This document shows, in pieces, positions 10,761 to 22,694 of a DNA stretch of 64,000 bases. The translations under genes were made by a program, and so were the position numbers. Location: the NCBI GenBank assembly GCA_024516155.1, contig JAJJXM010000057.1, positions 62,001-126,000 of the forward strand, written 5' to 3'. Positions within the stretch are counted from its first letter, which is position 1. Each line of letters starts with the position of its first letter. The notes beneath the pieces are model-generated. The model worked only from the letters and a program-made list of their open reading frames with translations, ran no database searches and was not told the DNA's origin. The DNA is from Pyronema omphalodes. Lineage: Eukaryota > Ascomycota > Pezizomycetes > Pezizales > Pyronemataceae.

Positions 10761-10804
10761 TTGGGTGCTTGGGTGCTTGGGTGCTTGGGTGCTTGGGTGC
10801 TTGG
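10761..10804. repeat. 8-bp tandem array (TTGGGTGC), 5-6 copies
   Basis: Head-to-tail TTGGGTGC, then a degenerate tail (TTGGTTGTTTGGG) to about 10850. It begins only 9 bp after the preceding 9-bp array, so two unrelated arrays adjoin. Confidence 0.95.
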
Positions 10805-10916
10805 TTGTTTGGGTTGCGATTTTGGGTACTTGGTTGCTTGTGTGCTTGGCTACAAAGAAATTAGTACAAAGTAAGCTATCTATACAGAGAACTATCTATC
10901 GATGGATCCTATCTAT

Positions 10917-10982
10917 CTTTATCTTTATCGTTATCATTATCGTTATCATTATCGTTATCATTATTGTTGTCTTTATCTTTGT
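10917..10982. repeat. 12-bp array (TTATCATTATCG) in AT-rich DNA
   Basis: Alternating TTATCG and TTATCA units, about 5 dodecamers, grading into TTTATC repeats. Confidence 0.85.
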
Positions 10983-11298
10983 CTTGTGGTTTTGTAGTTT
11001 TGTATTGTAGTATGGTAATTTTGTATGGTAGTGGGCGATAATGATATGCGATATTGATATGCGATATAGATTAAATAGATTAAAAGGAATGCATCGACTA
11101 GAGGATTGACTAGAGGATCAATAGAAGACGAAAAGATGACGAAATATGAAAAGAAGACGAAAAAAATGGATCTACAGTAGGATGAACAGTAGAATTGATA
11201 GGAGGATAATGAATTGTAAAGTATGATTTGTGAAAATATAAGATCTAGAAATAATTCGAAATTGGAAATTGGAACTAACAGATAATAGGATATTAATA

Positions 11299-11340
11299 AG
11301 GATAAGGATAAGGATAAGGATAAGGATAAGGATAAGGATA
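11299..11340. repeat. 6-bp tandem array (GGATAA), 7 copies
   Basis: Seven head-to-tail AAGGAT/GGATAA units, read directly. Confidence 0.95.
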
Positions 11341-11368
11341 TATCAGATGGTTATTTTGACTGCAAGGT

Positions 11369-11415
11369 TGTGAAATAGTGAAACGGTGAAACAGTGAAAC
11401 AGTGAAACAGTGAAA
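11369..11415. repeat. 8-bp tandem array (GTGAAACA), 5-6 copies
   Basis: GTGAAATA, GTGAAACG, then pure GTGAAACA units. It lies 14 bp left of the 11429-11478 hairpin. Confidence 0.9.
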
Positions 11416-11428
11416 GGAATTTATCTAT

Positions 11429-11478
11429 TACCCGTGCCTAAAGATGGTGGCTAGCGCCACCACCTTTAGGCACGAGTA
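11429..11478. repeat. Near-perfect 23-bp inverted repeat with a 4-nt loop
   Basis: Left arm 11429-11451 contains CGTGCCTAAAGATGGTGGC; right arm 11456-11478 is its reverse complement with 2 mismatches in 23; the loop is TAGC. The flanks also show imperfect inverted symmetry (AATTTATCTAT on the left, ATAGATAAGTAAATT on the right), so the unit may be a small foldback element of roughly 90 bp (about 11419-11509). It is more GC-rich than its surroundings and codes for nothing obvious. It could be a miniature transposable element or a structured RNA locus. Confidence 0.8.
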
Positions 11479-11796
11479 GGCTATAGATCTTTATTATAGA
11501 TAAGTAAATTCTGTAGATTCTTGAAAGCATTTTGCTGAGTAAGTAAGCATAACTTACATGTACATAACTTACATGTACATAACTTACTTATACGCAGATT
11601 TGAAAACTCATCGGATAATGGATTATATATATAATTGTAGAAAATAAATCCGTCATGGCATAGGATGGAGATCTAACTTTTTAGTTCTTTGATTACGAGG
11701 TGGTAATGTAATAGCGAATAGCGAATAGAGAGGAGCTATGGAGTTGTTTTTTATTTTATTGTAGATGGGTTGATGGGTTGATGGTTTGATAAGATG

Positions 11797-11950
11797 TTTT
11801 GTAGTTTTGTAGTTTTGTAGTTTTGTAGTTTTGTAGTTTTGTAGTTTTGTAGTTTTGTAGTTTTGTAGTTTTGTAGTTTTGTAGTTTTGTAGTTTTGTAG
11901 TTTTGTAGTTTTGTAGTTTTGTAGTTTTGTAGTTTTGTAGTTTTGTAGTT
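11797..11950. repeat. 8-bp tandem array (TTTTGTAG), about 19 copies
   Basis: A nearly perfect octamer array over about 154 bp. The minus-strand ORF through it (KTTKLQNY repeats) is a repeat artefact. Confidence 0.97.
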
Positions 11951-12339
11951 TTTTTGAACTCGGGAAAAGAATTGGATAACTACATAAGTAATGATCATAA
12001 ATTATACTTACTGATATGTAGATATAGATGTAGATGTAGATGCGGAGAAATTATGACCGGAATTGTGGAATTATTGATCCGTGGCTGGAAGTTTGAATTT
12101 CGATCCGCGATAAATACATACAGGCAATGGCCATCGGTCTATCGGTCTATCGGTCCATCGGAATGGAATGGAATGGATCGTCCGACTCCCGACGCCTGAC
12201 GCCTGACGCCAGGCAGCACAGTAGCACTGCACATATCAGGCGAATAGAATTGATGGAAATTAGATGGATCACTAGGATGTATAGGATGTATAGGATGTAT
12301 GAGTCAGTGTTTACATATAACAATAATTAAGGTAGTTTT

Positions 12340-12365
12340 GGAGTCTCGTAGTCTCGTAGTCTCGG
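12340..12365. repeat. 8-bp tandem array (TCTCGTAG), 3 copies
   Basis: Short run of TCTCGTAG octamers just left of the GATACG-rich field. Confidence 0.8.
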
Positions 12366-12430
12366 GATTTCGAGGAAATAATTGGTAAGTAATTATAACT
12401 TACATTACTTACATTACTTGATTGCTTATA

Positions 12431-12940
12431 TGCAGATACGGATGCGGGTCCGGATACGGATGAAGATGCGGATATGGATATAGATGCGGATACGGATGTG
12501 GATGAAGATGCGGATACGGATTTTGACGCGGATACGGGTGAAGGAGATATTATTGATGGCATTGGATCGGATTGGATATTGTTGATGGGATTTGATTTGA
12601 TATGAATACGGATGATATGGATACGGATGATATGGATACAGATGATACGGAAGCAAATGCAGACGCGGATACGGATGAAAGAGATATTATCGATGGGATT
12701 GGATGTGTATGCAGACGCGGATACGGGCACGGGTGAAAGAGATTATTGATGGGATACGGATGGTATGGATACGGATGATACGGAAGCAAATGCATATGTG
12801 GATGTGGATGTGGATGTGGATGCAAAAGATATTATTGATTGTATCGGATTGCATTGGATTGCATCGGATTTGATTTCATCGGATTTGATTGTATCGGATT
12901 TGATTTGATTTGATTTCGTTCGATTTGATTTGATTGGATA
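12431..12940. repeat. Degenerate array field (GATGCGGATACG, then GATTTGATTTC)
   Basis: About 370 bp of imperfect GATGCGGATACG/GATGATATGGATACG units, with internal duplications such as ATGGATACGGATGATACGGAAGCAAATGCA appearing twice, followed from 12840 by GATTTGATTTC/GGATTGCATC units. No gene; His/Ile-rich minus-strand ORFs are artefacts. Confidence 0.85.
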
Positions 12941-13338
12941 TGATAATATGAAAAATTGTGATATAACACAATATTCCGTGACTATGACTGTGCCGAACTG
13001 ACAGAATAATGGAATTATGGATTGGGACTTGGCACTTGGGACTTGAAAAGTTTATTCTTGTATACTGGAATTTGGATAAGAGTATAGGGTGTAAGAAAAA
13101 GTATAGGAAGTACGGGAGGTACAGGAAGACTGAGGGACAGGGGGTACGGGAGGTACAGGAAGTACAGGAAGTACACAAGATTATTTACAAAACTACAAGA
13201 AGTATATATAAGTACTTCACCTATGTATGCACAGAAGGTACAAGTATAAACCATTCCCTCGTTCACGCAACGTATATATGGGTAATAGATACAATACATA
13301 GTAATCATGATTGTGAATAAGGTTATGGAGGATATGAG
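12941..13338. other. Intergenic segment between repeat arrays
   Basis: Contains imperfect GGGAGGTACAGGAAGTACAGGAAG repeats at 13105-13180. A pair of overlapping ORFs of about 100 residues on opposite strands show no domain and arise partly from the repeats. Nothing else supported. Confidence 0.4.
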
Positions 13339-13343
13339 GATAT

Positions 13344-13895
13344 TGTAATGGGGGGCTTAGGCGAGGGACTGAAGACAGGGAACTCGCTCAGAGAGGAGGC
13401 GAGACCGTACGAGTGATCGGTGGTGATTAACTTCGAGGCAGAACGGAAAGACAAGACGAGGAGTCGACGACTTTCTGTATCAACTATGAGAGTTGAATAC
13501 AAGGCGTTAAGTGAGCAACTCTCCACTCGTTGGCGTCTTCTCCTTTAAATAAATATTTCCTCCACTAAGTTTCCCCGATTATCTCATGACCTAACTCCCG
13601 TGTTTCTCCCCGACTCCCCTTGGTATCGTCCCGTCTCTCTTAGCCCGACCTTCTCCCTGAGATATCCCTCACTTCCTCCGCTTATCTACCCAACCCGTCC
13701 ATTCCTCCAATCCAATCCCTTCCTCCGTTCACGAGTCCGTTCATCCCTCATACCCTACTCCTTCCCTCACTACCCGTGCAGTTTCCTAACCCTAAAATGT
13801 AGTCCCACCTCTGCTCGCTAATACCAACTTCCTCCTCTTCCGTTATTCTCTTATCTTTCTTGGCCTTCCTCCCTTCCTAGGGGCGATCCGTGACA
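13344..13895. mobile_element. Solo LTR (552 bp) of a retrotransposon, inserted in a minisatellite
   Basis: The element begins TGTAATGG and ends CCGTGACA (TG..CA termini). It is flanked on both sides by the 5-bp direct repeat GATAT (13339-13343 and 13896-13900), as expected of an LTR-retrotransposon target-site duplication. The flanking DNA is the same GGATATGA minisatellite on both sides; removing the element and one GATAT restores an uninterrupted array. No coding sequence for capsid, protease, reverse transcriptase or integrase is present, so this is a recombination-derived solo LTR. Read on the minus strand it starts TGTCACGGATCG, resembling many Gypsy LTR starts, but superfamily and orientation are undecided. 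Confidence 0.75.
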
Positions 13896-14093
13896 GATAT
13901 GAGGATATGAGGATATGAGGATATGAGGATATGAGGATATGAGGATATGAGGATATGAGGATATGAGGATATGAGGATATGAGGATATGAGGATATGAGG
14001 ATATGGAGGATATGAGGATATGAGGATATGAGAATATGAGGATATGAGGATATGAGGATATGAGGATATGAGGATATGAGGATATGAGGATAC
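13896..14093. repeat. 8-bp tandem array (GGATATGA), about 24 copies
   Basis: A nearly perfect octamer array, continuing a short piece at 13329-13343 on the other side of the solo LTR. Confidence 0.97.
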
Positions 14094-14958
14094 TAACTCA
14101 ACTCATCACTCATCACTCATAAATCATGAATCATAGTATTCTTATATTGACAATATTATTTCATTGCAGTTTTATTTCCGCTCCTTTTTTCTATTTTTGT
14201 TTCTAATATATATTCTTGCTTTTTATTTTTATCTTTTATTTTTTTATCCCCTTTTCTTATTTTCTGTATTTCTATCTTCTATTCTCATTCCCTTTTCTAT
14301 ATGTCGCTATATGTACTTAGAAGCTTTAAGCCGTAAAAGTTTTAGTCTTCCAAAATAAATTCTAAATTCTAAATTCCAAGTTTCTCCCAGTCCTCAGTCC
14401 GCAGTCATGTATTATCAATCGTGACATATTTAACTCATTTCCTCATTTTACTCAGTAATTTTTTTTCAAAACAAAAAAAACAATACTGGTTTACACTGAC
14501 TACACGTACGTAGATATTAGGTGGGTAATTAAAACCCAATGAATAATTTTTGCTGGATGAGTTTTATTTGATTCGATATTATCGCGACATTCTATATCCA
14601 ACCTTCCTTGCTGTCTTTCCGCCCTTATACCTCCGCTACATAACTTATCTGCCTCCATGCCTACACTTCCCATATCCCCATCCCCTCATATCCCCATCCC
14701 CCATCCTCCCATCTCATCTCACAACCCCCATACCAAAAAAAGAAAAAGAAAAAGAAAAAGGTATAAACAAGACAGCATATGATAACTAAATCAACCCCCA
14801 AAACGCCAATACAAAGATACAAAGTAAATAAACCCCAAAACCTAAAGCCTAAAGCCTAAGGCCTAAATCGAATTCCGGTCTGATCTGATCCGATCTGTTG
14901 TACCGTTGATATCCAATATCCAATATCCAATATCCAAGAATCCAAGAATCCAAGAATA

Positions 14959-14990
<32 letters not shown>

Positions 14991-15304
14991 GGAAGGTAAA
15001 AAATGAAGACAAGATAAAAGACACAAAAAAAAGACAAGGAAAGAAGCTGTAACACCAATATGCACCTGCACCAGCACTTTGAATCCTAATCCAGATCGCC
15101 CAACCCTATACCTCCTCCTTATGCATCATCATACTATTTTTCCCAACCCAAAATGTGTTTTTTTTAACCTGTTGTTCCGGGATCCCTACTAAAAGTTTTG
15201 ATCAAGAAATACCCATATCAATATCCAAACTAAACCGGGAATTGGACGCTGGTCCTATTTCCGCGCTTTTTTTTTGCCAGCCATCGATTCACCTATATCC
15301 CATA
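14094..15304. other. Intergenic, simple-sequence rich, 3' flank of the 1482-residue protein gene
   Basis: T-rich block 14160-14290, AAAGAAAAAG repeats near 14740-14760, GCCTAAAGCCTAAGGCCTAA at 14845-14865, CCAATAT and AATCCAAG repeats at 14905-14957, and an A-run at about 14967-14990. Contains no supported gene. Confidence 0.5.
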
Positions 15305-18300
15305 TTACCAATATCCATCACCAGCACTCTTCTCTCCGTAAGGCTGGCCAACTGGCCTACCTTGTCCCCAACCGGCTTGGGTACCATAGCTTACACTCCT
15401 CTCCATTCCCATTGCCCCATAACCCGGCAGCGATCCTCTCGTAGCATAGGAAGCTTGGGAACCGTAGGATACATGGGACCCGTTAGTGTAATGCGTCGAA
15501 TGCGTGGCCTGTGTTCCAGATCTCTCGAGAGGGTGCATAGGCGGATGCATGGGCCATTGTCGATCCATGGCCATTCTTTGTTCTAACGGCCCCATGCCTC
15601 CTTGTGTTCCTGCGCTACCCCGTCGCTCTGCATTATAGCCTCCGTCACGCATAAAGGCAGGATGGATTGAGTCTCTGTCGCTGCTTCCTCGCTCCCATAA
15701 ACTGCGTTGATTACCGGTCCCTCCAGGATTACCTCCTTGAACACTCTGAGCTCCTTGGTGTGACCAACTCCTTGCCTGCCAACTACCCCGATCCCTCATG
15801 GAGCTACTCATGCCAAACTGCATGCTGCCTGTCTCCATTCCCATTCCCATGCTTCCTACCACAGCGTTCCGTTCCATCCCCATTGTTCCCCAAGTTCCTC
15901 TTCTCCCCCCAACCAATGGCGGAATAGAAGCGGTAACTTTTGTTGGCCAAGTCATAGTCAAAACACGTCCCTTCTTATCGACACAAACCAATTTTTCACC
16001 CGTCTGATCAAATGCCAGTTTTCCCTCAACCTTCTTTTCTCCTAGACTATTACCGCCCAACTTGTCATGGCTCTTGACAAATGCCAGCGAGGTTAGGTTA
16101 TCATCATCTTCAAGATAGGTTACTGGAACGACCCAGATATTGCCGTTTTTACTGAGGAATGCGGCGGCGGATCCGTGAGGTGAAACGCAGCCGTATGAGG
16201 TTCGGGAACTGATTTGGTGAATATAGCGGTGAGTGGGCACCCCGGCGGGTGATGGGTACATAGACTCGGTATATGCTCCAGAAAGAGCGGAGTTAGGGTT
16301 GCTAACAGGGTAGGTGGTTACTAAGAGGTGGCGGGCGTCGGGGAAGAGGGTGACAGAAGTGAGGGTTTCTGAATCCGGGCCCTGGAAAAGGTTAGATAAT
16401 TGTGCTTTGATAATATATTGTGGCTTGTATGCTAGAAGTTCAAGAAACAGGAGGCGAGGTTGAGTCCCCGTCTGCAGTCGGACTGAATCATGCTAAACAA
16501 GCTAGGGCTGGGGAAACCCTAACAACCTAAGAAATTTCCAAAACATACCTGATACCGTTTCAGCTGACTAATCTGCATAACCCTCATTGCTCTTGGCAGA
16601 ATATTCCAAGTGACATAGTATCCCAACTTCGGAGTAGCCACAGATACGAAACCCCCATCTCTGGAAAGCTTAACAAATCCTGGAGCATCCTGTAGTTGAC
16701 GCGCATCAAGAGGAATGTTAATATGCTGAATGAGTTCCCAGGAATTCGTAACTCCTCTCGGCCTCTCCTCTCCATCAATATTAACCAGTCCATCTCTCTT
16801 TTCATAAATCCTGAGCATTCCAATATCCTCTCCCTTAAGAGCCTTTTTCAGCCCCACCGCAATGCGTCTTGCCGAAATATCAACACAAGAGCACTCCCAC
16901 CCTTGTAGCCGGTCTTCAAAAACAACCGCCAACTCATCCGCAAGATCATGCACAACAACCCTCTGCGCAGTTACCGTGGCCACCCAGCGGTCCGCTGCCG
17001 CAATAGCCACATATGCCTCCTTAACCTTCTTCTTAGTCCCTAGCCTTCCCTTCGTACTCCCTAATGCCTCAACCAATTTCCAATTCCACCTTGGTTTCTG
17101 CTCCGGCAACAAGAAAACCTGAAAGGCCTGCGGCTGCAAAAAAATTGCATGGCGCGCCTCTGCGCTTAGTATCACAGACATTGACTCCTTTGCAGAAAGC
17201 TTATAAGATTCCTCTGTAGGCTGTTGTTCATAATCCGGAAGCGGTCCTATTGGAGGGGAGAAGGTTTCAAGTGTGACATCATTCACCGGCGGCAATGGTA
17301 CGAAGCGGGGAGCGCTATGACTTGACAAGAACGGCGGAGATCTCAAGGGTTCTCCGATGTTGTGGAGGGGGTGGCGGGGGGAGTCGGGGAATACGGCTTC
17401 TGGGGCTTGTGCAGCTAATAAGGATGCCCTTGTATTTGCTTTAGCTGCGTCCAGTTGAAGGGAAAAAGTTCGTTTGTTATTACGGACACGGGACTGCCGG
17501 CGGATAGTGCTCTGTCGAGGGACGGTAGTATCCACGGAACCATGTGAGACATAGCTGGGAGCGGAGCTTAATACTGATCGACGGGCGGCAGAGGAGCCCA
17601 TAAGCGCCCCACCGGCGAGATAGTAGGGGTCTTCAATAGGATCATCGAAGATACTCAATCCGCTCGAAAAGAATTGGCTCATTTCTTGATAGCTAGCTGC
17701 GTCGTCGGGATCTTCTTTACTCGAAGAGCTCGAGGGGAGACGACGGTGTTGGATACGGTTTGGAGTGGGGAGGACGGGCGATTCACCACTCCCAAAACAG
17801 GAACTGTATTCAGAGGAAAGGAATGTATTCCAACTTGACAGGGTTGCAGCTTCAGCATCGTCAAGAACGATTTCAACACTGTCGAGCTCAATCGGGATTG
17901 TGCCGCTAGTTACGCTAAAAGCGAGAGTACCACAGCCGGATTCAACCGGGCTCGTCGCACCAGCTTCGCTTCCTGCGCCAACTTCGCTACTGTCTAACTC
18001 GACAGGTTCCTGTTGCGGAATCCTCGGAGAGCAACCTTCGAGTTCAATAGCAATCGGGACTTCAGTTGAGTACGATGCAGTGGTCTGTGCCTGTGAATGA
18101 CCAGACTGTAACGATATTGCCGGGGATGGGGATCGCGATGACACATTGCGATGGTTGCCTAGAACAGGCACCGCCTTCGTATGTGGAGATACCGGAGATG
18201 CAGGAACTGGGGTCACAGATCCCTCGTTAGATGTAGCTGTCTCCCACGTGCCTGCGGTAGACAGCGTAAGCGCTGAGTTGCGTGGGGGTTGTAGCAAGAT

Positions 18301-20172
18301 GACTTCATCGTAGGTTTGAGGGGGTTTGTTAGATTGGAGTCGGCGTTGCATGGATTCAGCTGCTCCGGTTGATAAGACGGTCTTTTTTTCAAGATACTCC
18401 ATTGCCTCTCGCTTTTCGGCTTTTAATAATTCAACTCGCGCGCGGTTGGTAGCTCTGGCGGTCTCTTCGATTTCGAGATCAAGGTCTCGCATCGCGGCGT
18501 AGTATTCTCTCTCGCCGATACCAATTGTAGAGTTTATGATAATCTCAAACTAGTCATGATTAGCATGCCGATGAATAAATCTCTCAAGCTCTAAATTGTG
18601 AAAAATTATGGATTGAGAAAATCAATTAGACTCAAGAGGAATTCAAATTGCAAAATTGCACTTACAGCTTTGTACCGAAAGCTCTTGGTATCGCTCGTTT
18701 GCACCAGTTCCAAAGCCACAGCCTTCGCTTCCTCAACCATATCAAAATTCCTCGGGAAGGTTGCTACCATTTGCGCAATTACGTCAAGCAAACCACAAAT
18801 AAATATTTGTGCATCCCAAAGCATTGCTTGTTCCATCGTCGTCGGATTTTCACTTCTCGAGATAGCATGACGAACACCGAAGAAATCCTCAAGTTGGTAC
18901 CTCAACTTTTCAATCATTTTCTGCGTGATGACATCGGCTTGCTGAGATGCTTCATTTGGAGCTTCCGCAGTGGCCTGATGCTGCAGAGCGATACATGAAG
19001 CGCATTCTTCCCAGATGGGTCGCATCTCATCATGCCAGTTCGACGGGGAAGCGGTAATCTGTGCAAACACCGCATCGACGGCTTTGCGGCTTGGTTGGTC
19101 GCGGATTTGATTCTGTATATATACGTTAGCATATTGGTCCGCATGCATACCCTACATCCTGCTTCCGCATTTCACACCGCGTCCGGATTGGACATCCTCT
19201 ATATGCAGGAACACGGCATAACGAATTTCAGAACCGATAAAAACTTACAATAAATCCCGCCGCAAAAATAAAATGGATAGCCTCCTGCGTGACTTCCTTC
19301 CCCTTTGGTCGTCCACTCGGCAATCCCCTCACTAGATCACAAGCATACCTCGTCAAGAACTCCTGTTCTCCCCTTCTTAACGTCTCTTCGTCCCCCCTAA
19401 TCCTAGCCCTCTCATTTTCCGCATCTCGCTTGGTGATATCCATCAAAAGTTGGCTCCATCTAAAATCATCCACACTTTTTACCCCCCTCCTATATATCAA
19501 TGTCAACGCCGAGATGAGACATCTAAGCTGCAACTCCCGGCTTGGTGATGCGGAATCGCTTTCTTTGCGGGTTAAGCGGGATGATAAAACTGTGGCTATA
19601 TCCAGGACATGCTTAACATCCAAGATTGCTTCCTTGGGAACATCCGCTTCAAGGGGGACGTAGAGAACCTGCAAGTCAAGGATAATCTTCAAGAAGAAAA
19701 CACTGTTGTAGGCAAAGGCAAGTTCGAGGCGCTCCAAGGTATTTTTGACGATTTCGTTGATTTTGGGGTGGATGAATAAGGCCTCTTGAACAGCAAGGAA
19801 AGGTGGAAGATATGCAGATACTGGTGGCAATGGGGTGTGTAGAGTGAATTGACTGTGTTTACTGAGAGGGAAGAGTTGAGATGCGCGGTGGGGGTGAGAG
19901 GGATGGAGAGGGTTTCGCAAGATTCGTGCATCTATGGCTCCTTGGGCTTCCTTAGCTTCACTGGGCTCACTGGCACTGCGATCCGCCCTGATCCCTTCGG
20001 CACTCTGAGAACGAGGTTGTGAACCAGCTAGAGCGCTGATGGGCTGTGGTTGGTAGGAGCGACGTGCGGGGGCGGCCGCAGAGGAGAGGTAGAAGGATTC
20101 ATCGTCGTCTTCGTGGAATTCGTCGGGACTATAAGTGGCGGCTTGGGAGCTTGTCATTGTGCCTCGAGACAT
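15305..20172 (-). CDS. Large fungal protein with predicted beta-propeller region, function unknown
   Basis: Four exons: 20172-19249, 19112-18666, 18549-16549, 16381-15305; introns of 136, 116, 167 nt, all GT..AG and phase 0. They join to about 1482 residues in one frame, so the separate ORFs here are exons of one gene. Order: disordered Ser/Pro-rich N-terminus (1-110); an alpha-helical region (about 110-490) including RLELAFAYNSVFFLKIILDL and the helix ETARATNRARVELLKAEKRE; a long Ser/Thr/Pro-rich linker (500-880); a region of beta-propeller-like blades (about 900-1260) with recurrent phrases such as WVATVTAQRVVVHDLADE, FVSVATPKLGYYVTWNI and KLVCVDKKGRVLTMTWP; and a Met/Gly/Ser-rich tail (1260-1482). 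No signal peptide or membrane segment. I do not recognise the family. The propeller is inferred from hydrophobicity patterns only. Exon joins are well supported. Confidence 0.85.
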
Positions 20173-22081
20173 CTGGGATCATACTCCGGTGATTAGAATA
20201 CTGTGATCCGATCTGACTTATTGAGCTTTAGTTGATCATGTGCAGTTCCTTAGTGATCTTGTTTTCTTTTTCTCTTGAGTCCCTAAGCGTTCCTTTATCA
20301 ATCGATTCGAAACTTTCTTTCTTCTGCCGTCGGTGCAGAGTTCTGTTGCGGTATCTGCCTGGAGTGGAGTAGCGAGCGAAGTTGCAGTCTAGGTGCAAGT
20401 GGAAGACGTATATATCCTGTCCAAGTCCTTTAGTTTTCAATATCCTCCCGGCTGCGTCCTTTCGTTTGCAAAAAGAAATATCTTATCCAGCTCAGTCTGA
20501 AATCAAAGTCGTTGAACGAATGCACACATACGCGCCTCCGAAGGAAGAGAAATGGGATACATGCGGTTTTAATTGCCTTCTGGTGGTGGCGGCCACCCAC
20601 CATAAGGCAGCTGGCCATGGCTAGCCGGGGTTGCTGTGACAGGGGGGGATTGGAGAGGTGCAGTCGGTGCATCTCCGCATCATCCTAGCGATCGCTTCAG
20701 CTACTAGAGAATTCGAACGTCACTGGCTACCGAAACTGGGCCTTCCGAAATCCGAAAATGAGTGCAGTGATCAGGCACCATGTTTGCCTTTTCTTAAGAA
20801 CTTTCGACACACTCTGTGCTCAACGGAGAAGCCGAGCAAAAGAAATGCCAGATCAATGAAATAACATTATCACTGTTGCTCTATGGTTGACTCCAGAGTA
20901 ATCATCTACTACTCCATGTACAAACAGTCACCGGTTCTTATCCGTCCGTTTTACACGCTAAATCCAATATTCAACCAAATTTGTGGCTAGTTGCAAGCGA
21001 TCTCCGAGATGCGTGATGTTGGTTGGATCATCTCCTTGGTTCGCTAGGCTCTAGTTCGACAAATCTGATGGCAAGCCTGCAAAGTGGACCATGGATAAGG
21101 CTGGTGCTGATGTTGTCTATATAGACGATGTGATCCATTCGTTATGATTGATGAGGGGGCGGGAACCAAAGAACTGACGCCGTCCAAAAGGAAAAGCCGA
21201 AAGGAACCATCGTGGCGTCACGGCCGGGAGGACGTGCGCAATAAGTAGATAATTTCCACGGGTATCGATTATGGTGTGCGGCGGCGTATCTAGAGTACAA
21301 ATCTAGAGTAACACCTCGTTTGCTTTTTTGACCGTGCAGGGTGGACAGTGCGGCGTTGTCAACGGAAATCATAAGATCCGCTGTTATTCTCCGCGACGAT
21401 GTTGGAGGGGGTCCCTGAATTTGAGAGTATGCACGTATAGATTTCGTTTGTATCGAGACTGAATCCCGATTCCCGAAGTTGTATGCATCCCATTCGCAGA
21501 CGCTCAGACCCTCTAGATTTTATGCATTGGATTTGCTTTTCTTCGGTTGCGAGATTTAGGGTCCAGAATCTTGGGGAGATTTTTGAAAGTCTTTAAATAA
21601 TGGAAGTGTAGAACGGAAGAAAAAAGTGGAGGATGGACAATGTCAGTGGGCAAAAAAGATCACGATTGGCTTAGAGCCATTCATGGGGGCTACATATCTC
21701 TTAGCCAAGCCACATTCCATTTCGGCACTCATGGCATCGTAAAAAAGACATCTCCATCGACATCGCACCTTGAGTGCGCAAGGGGGGTATTCAAAGTTAG
21801 AGTGCAAGCTTCAACGATCCAGTCATGCATATTCGGATGGCATAGAGATCTGTCTATCCTGGTTTCCACACGGCAACCATGTTGCGTGAATCTCATCGTG
21901 GAAGCAGGCCAGCGGCACAGCAATGGGATGGTAACGAAAATATTCGGTTATGTACCGTCGTATTCGTAACGTCTTGGCATGGCTACATTCTTTCCTTCTG
22001 CACATAACAACGATAACCTCAAAACAGTCTACAATTGACAGAAACCACAAGGTTTTTGCGTTACATTAGCTGTATCATCAA
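20173..22081. other. Intergenic, upstream of the 1482-residue protein gene
   Basis: The first few hundred bases should hold the promoter and 5' UTR of the minus-strand gene. The rest shows only short ORFs without recognisable domains. No repeats of note. Confidence 0.4.
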
Positions 22082-22694
22082 ATGCAGACATTTTTGGGAT
22101 ACACCACGCTCCTGATTACCCTTCAAAATCACCAAACAAACAAACCACTCCAGTCGTCTAATAACACCAATGAACCAATAAACCGACATGCAAACATCGC
22201 AAGAATTACAGTCCTAATTAACAACATCGATAAAGATGTCTGGTCCAATCTCATAAAAGCATACCAAAATTCATCCAACAACGCGCCATACTTTGAACAC
22301 AACACCAACTCTGATGGTAACCAAATCTTAATCGACGAAGAAGCCAGCCTGAAGGATCTCAAGGACTATGACCTCACTCCCAACTATGAAATACAGATAC
22401 ACCAACGTTTATATCTTCGAATGGAATGCGGAGAGAATTTGCTATGCTGAGGAACTTCACAAATCATACCTACTAGCTTTCATTCAGAAATTCTTCACTC
22501 CTCCATTATTCTGGTTATCTAATTTTATATGGCATGATATTCATAATCATAAATTCCAAAGAGAAACAAACAAAGAATTAGTAGAGGAATGTAGCCATGC
22601 ATGGCCAGCAAACCTACCCAATCCTCGCCTAATCCTCATTCTTATTGAAATTCCGATTCAAAATCCATACCCTCCATCTAAATCTAGGCTATGA
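22082..22694 (+). other. Two overlapping ORFs, possible decayed or lineage-specific gene
   Basis: Frames 22082-22450 (122 codons) and 22368-22694 (108 codons) overlap by 83 bp in different phases. The first is Asn-rich and mostly hydrophilic; the second contains YIFEWNAERICYAEELHKSY and reads like plausible protein. Together they could be one gene with a frameshift near 22390-22440. No intron of acceptable length joins them and no family is recognised. Chance ORFs are equally possible. Confidence 0.2.

Noticed and set aside
11756..11998. Minus-strand ORF of KTTKLQNY repeats
   Set aside because: Entirely the TTTTGTAG octamer array.
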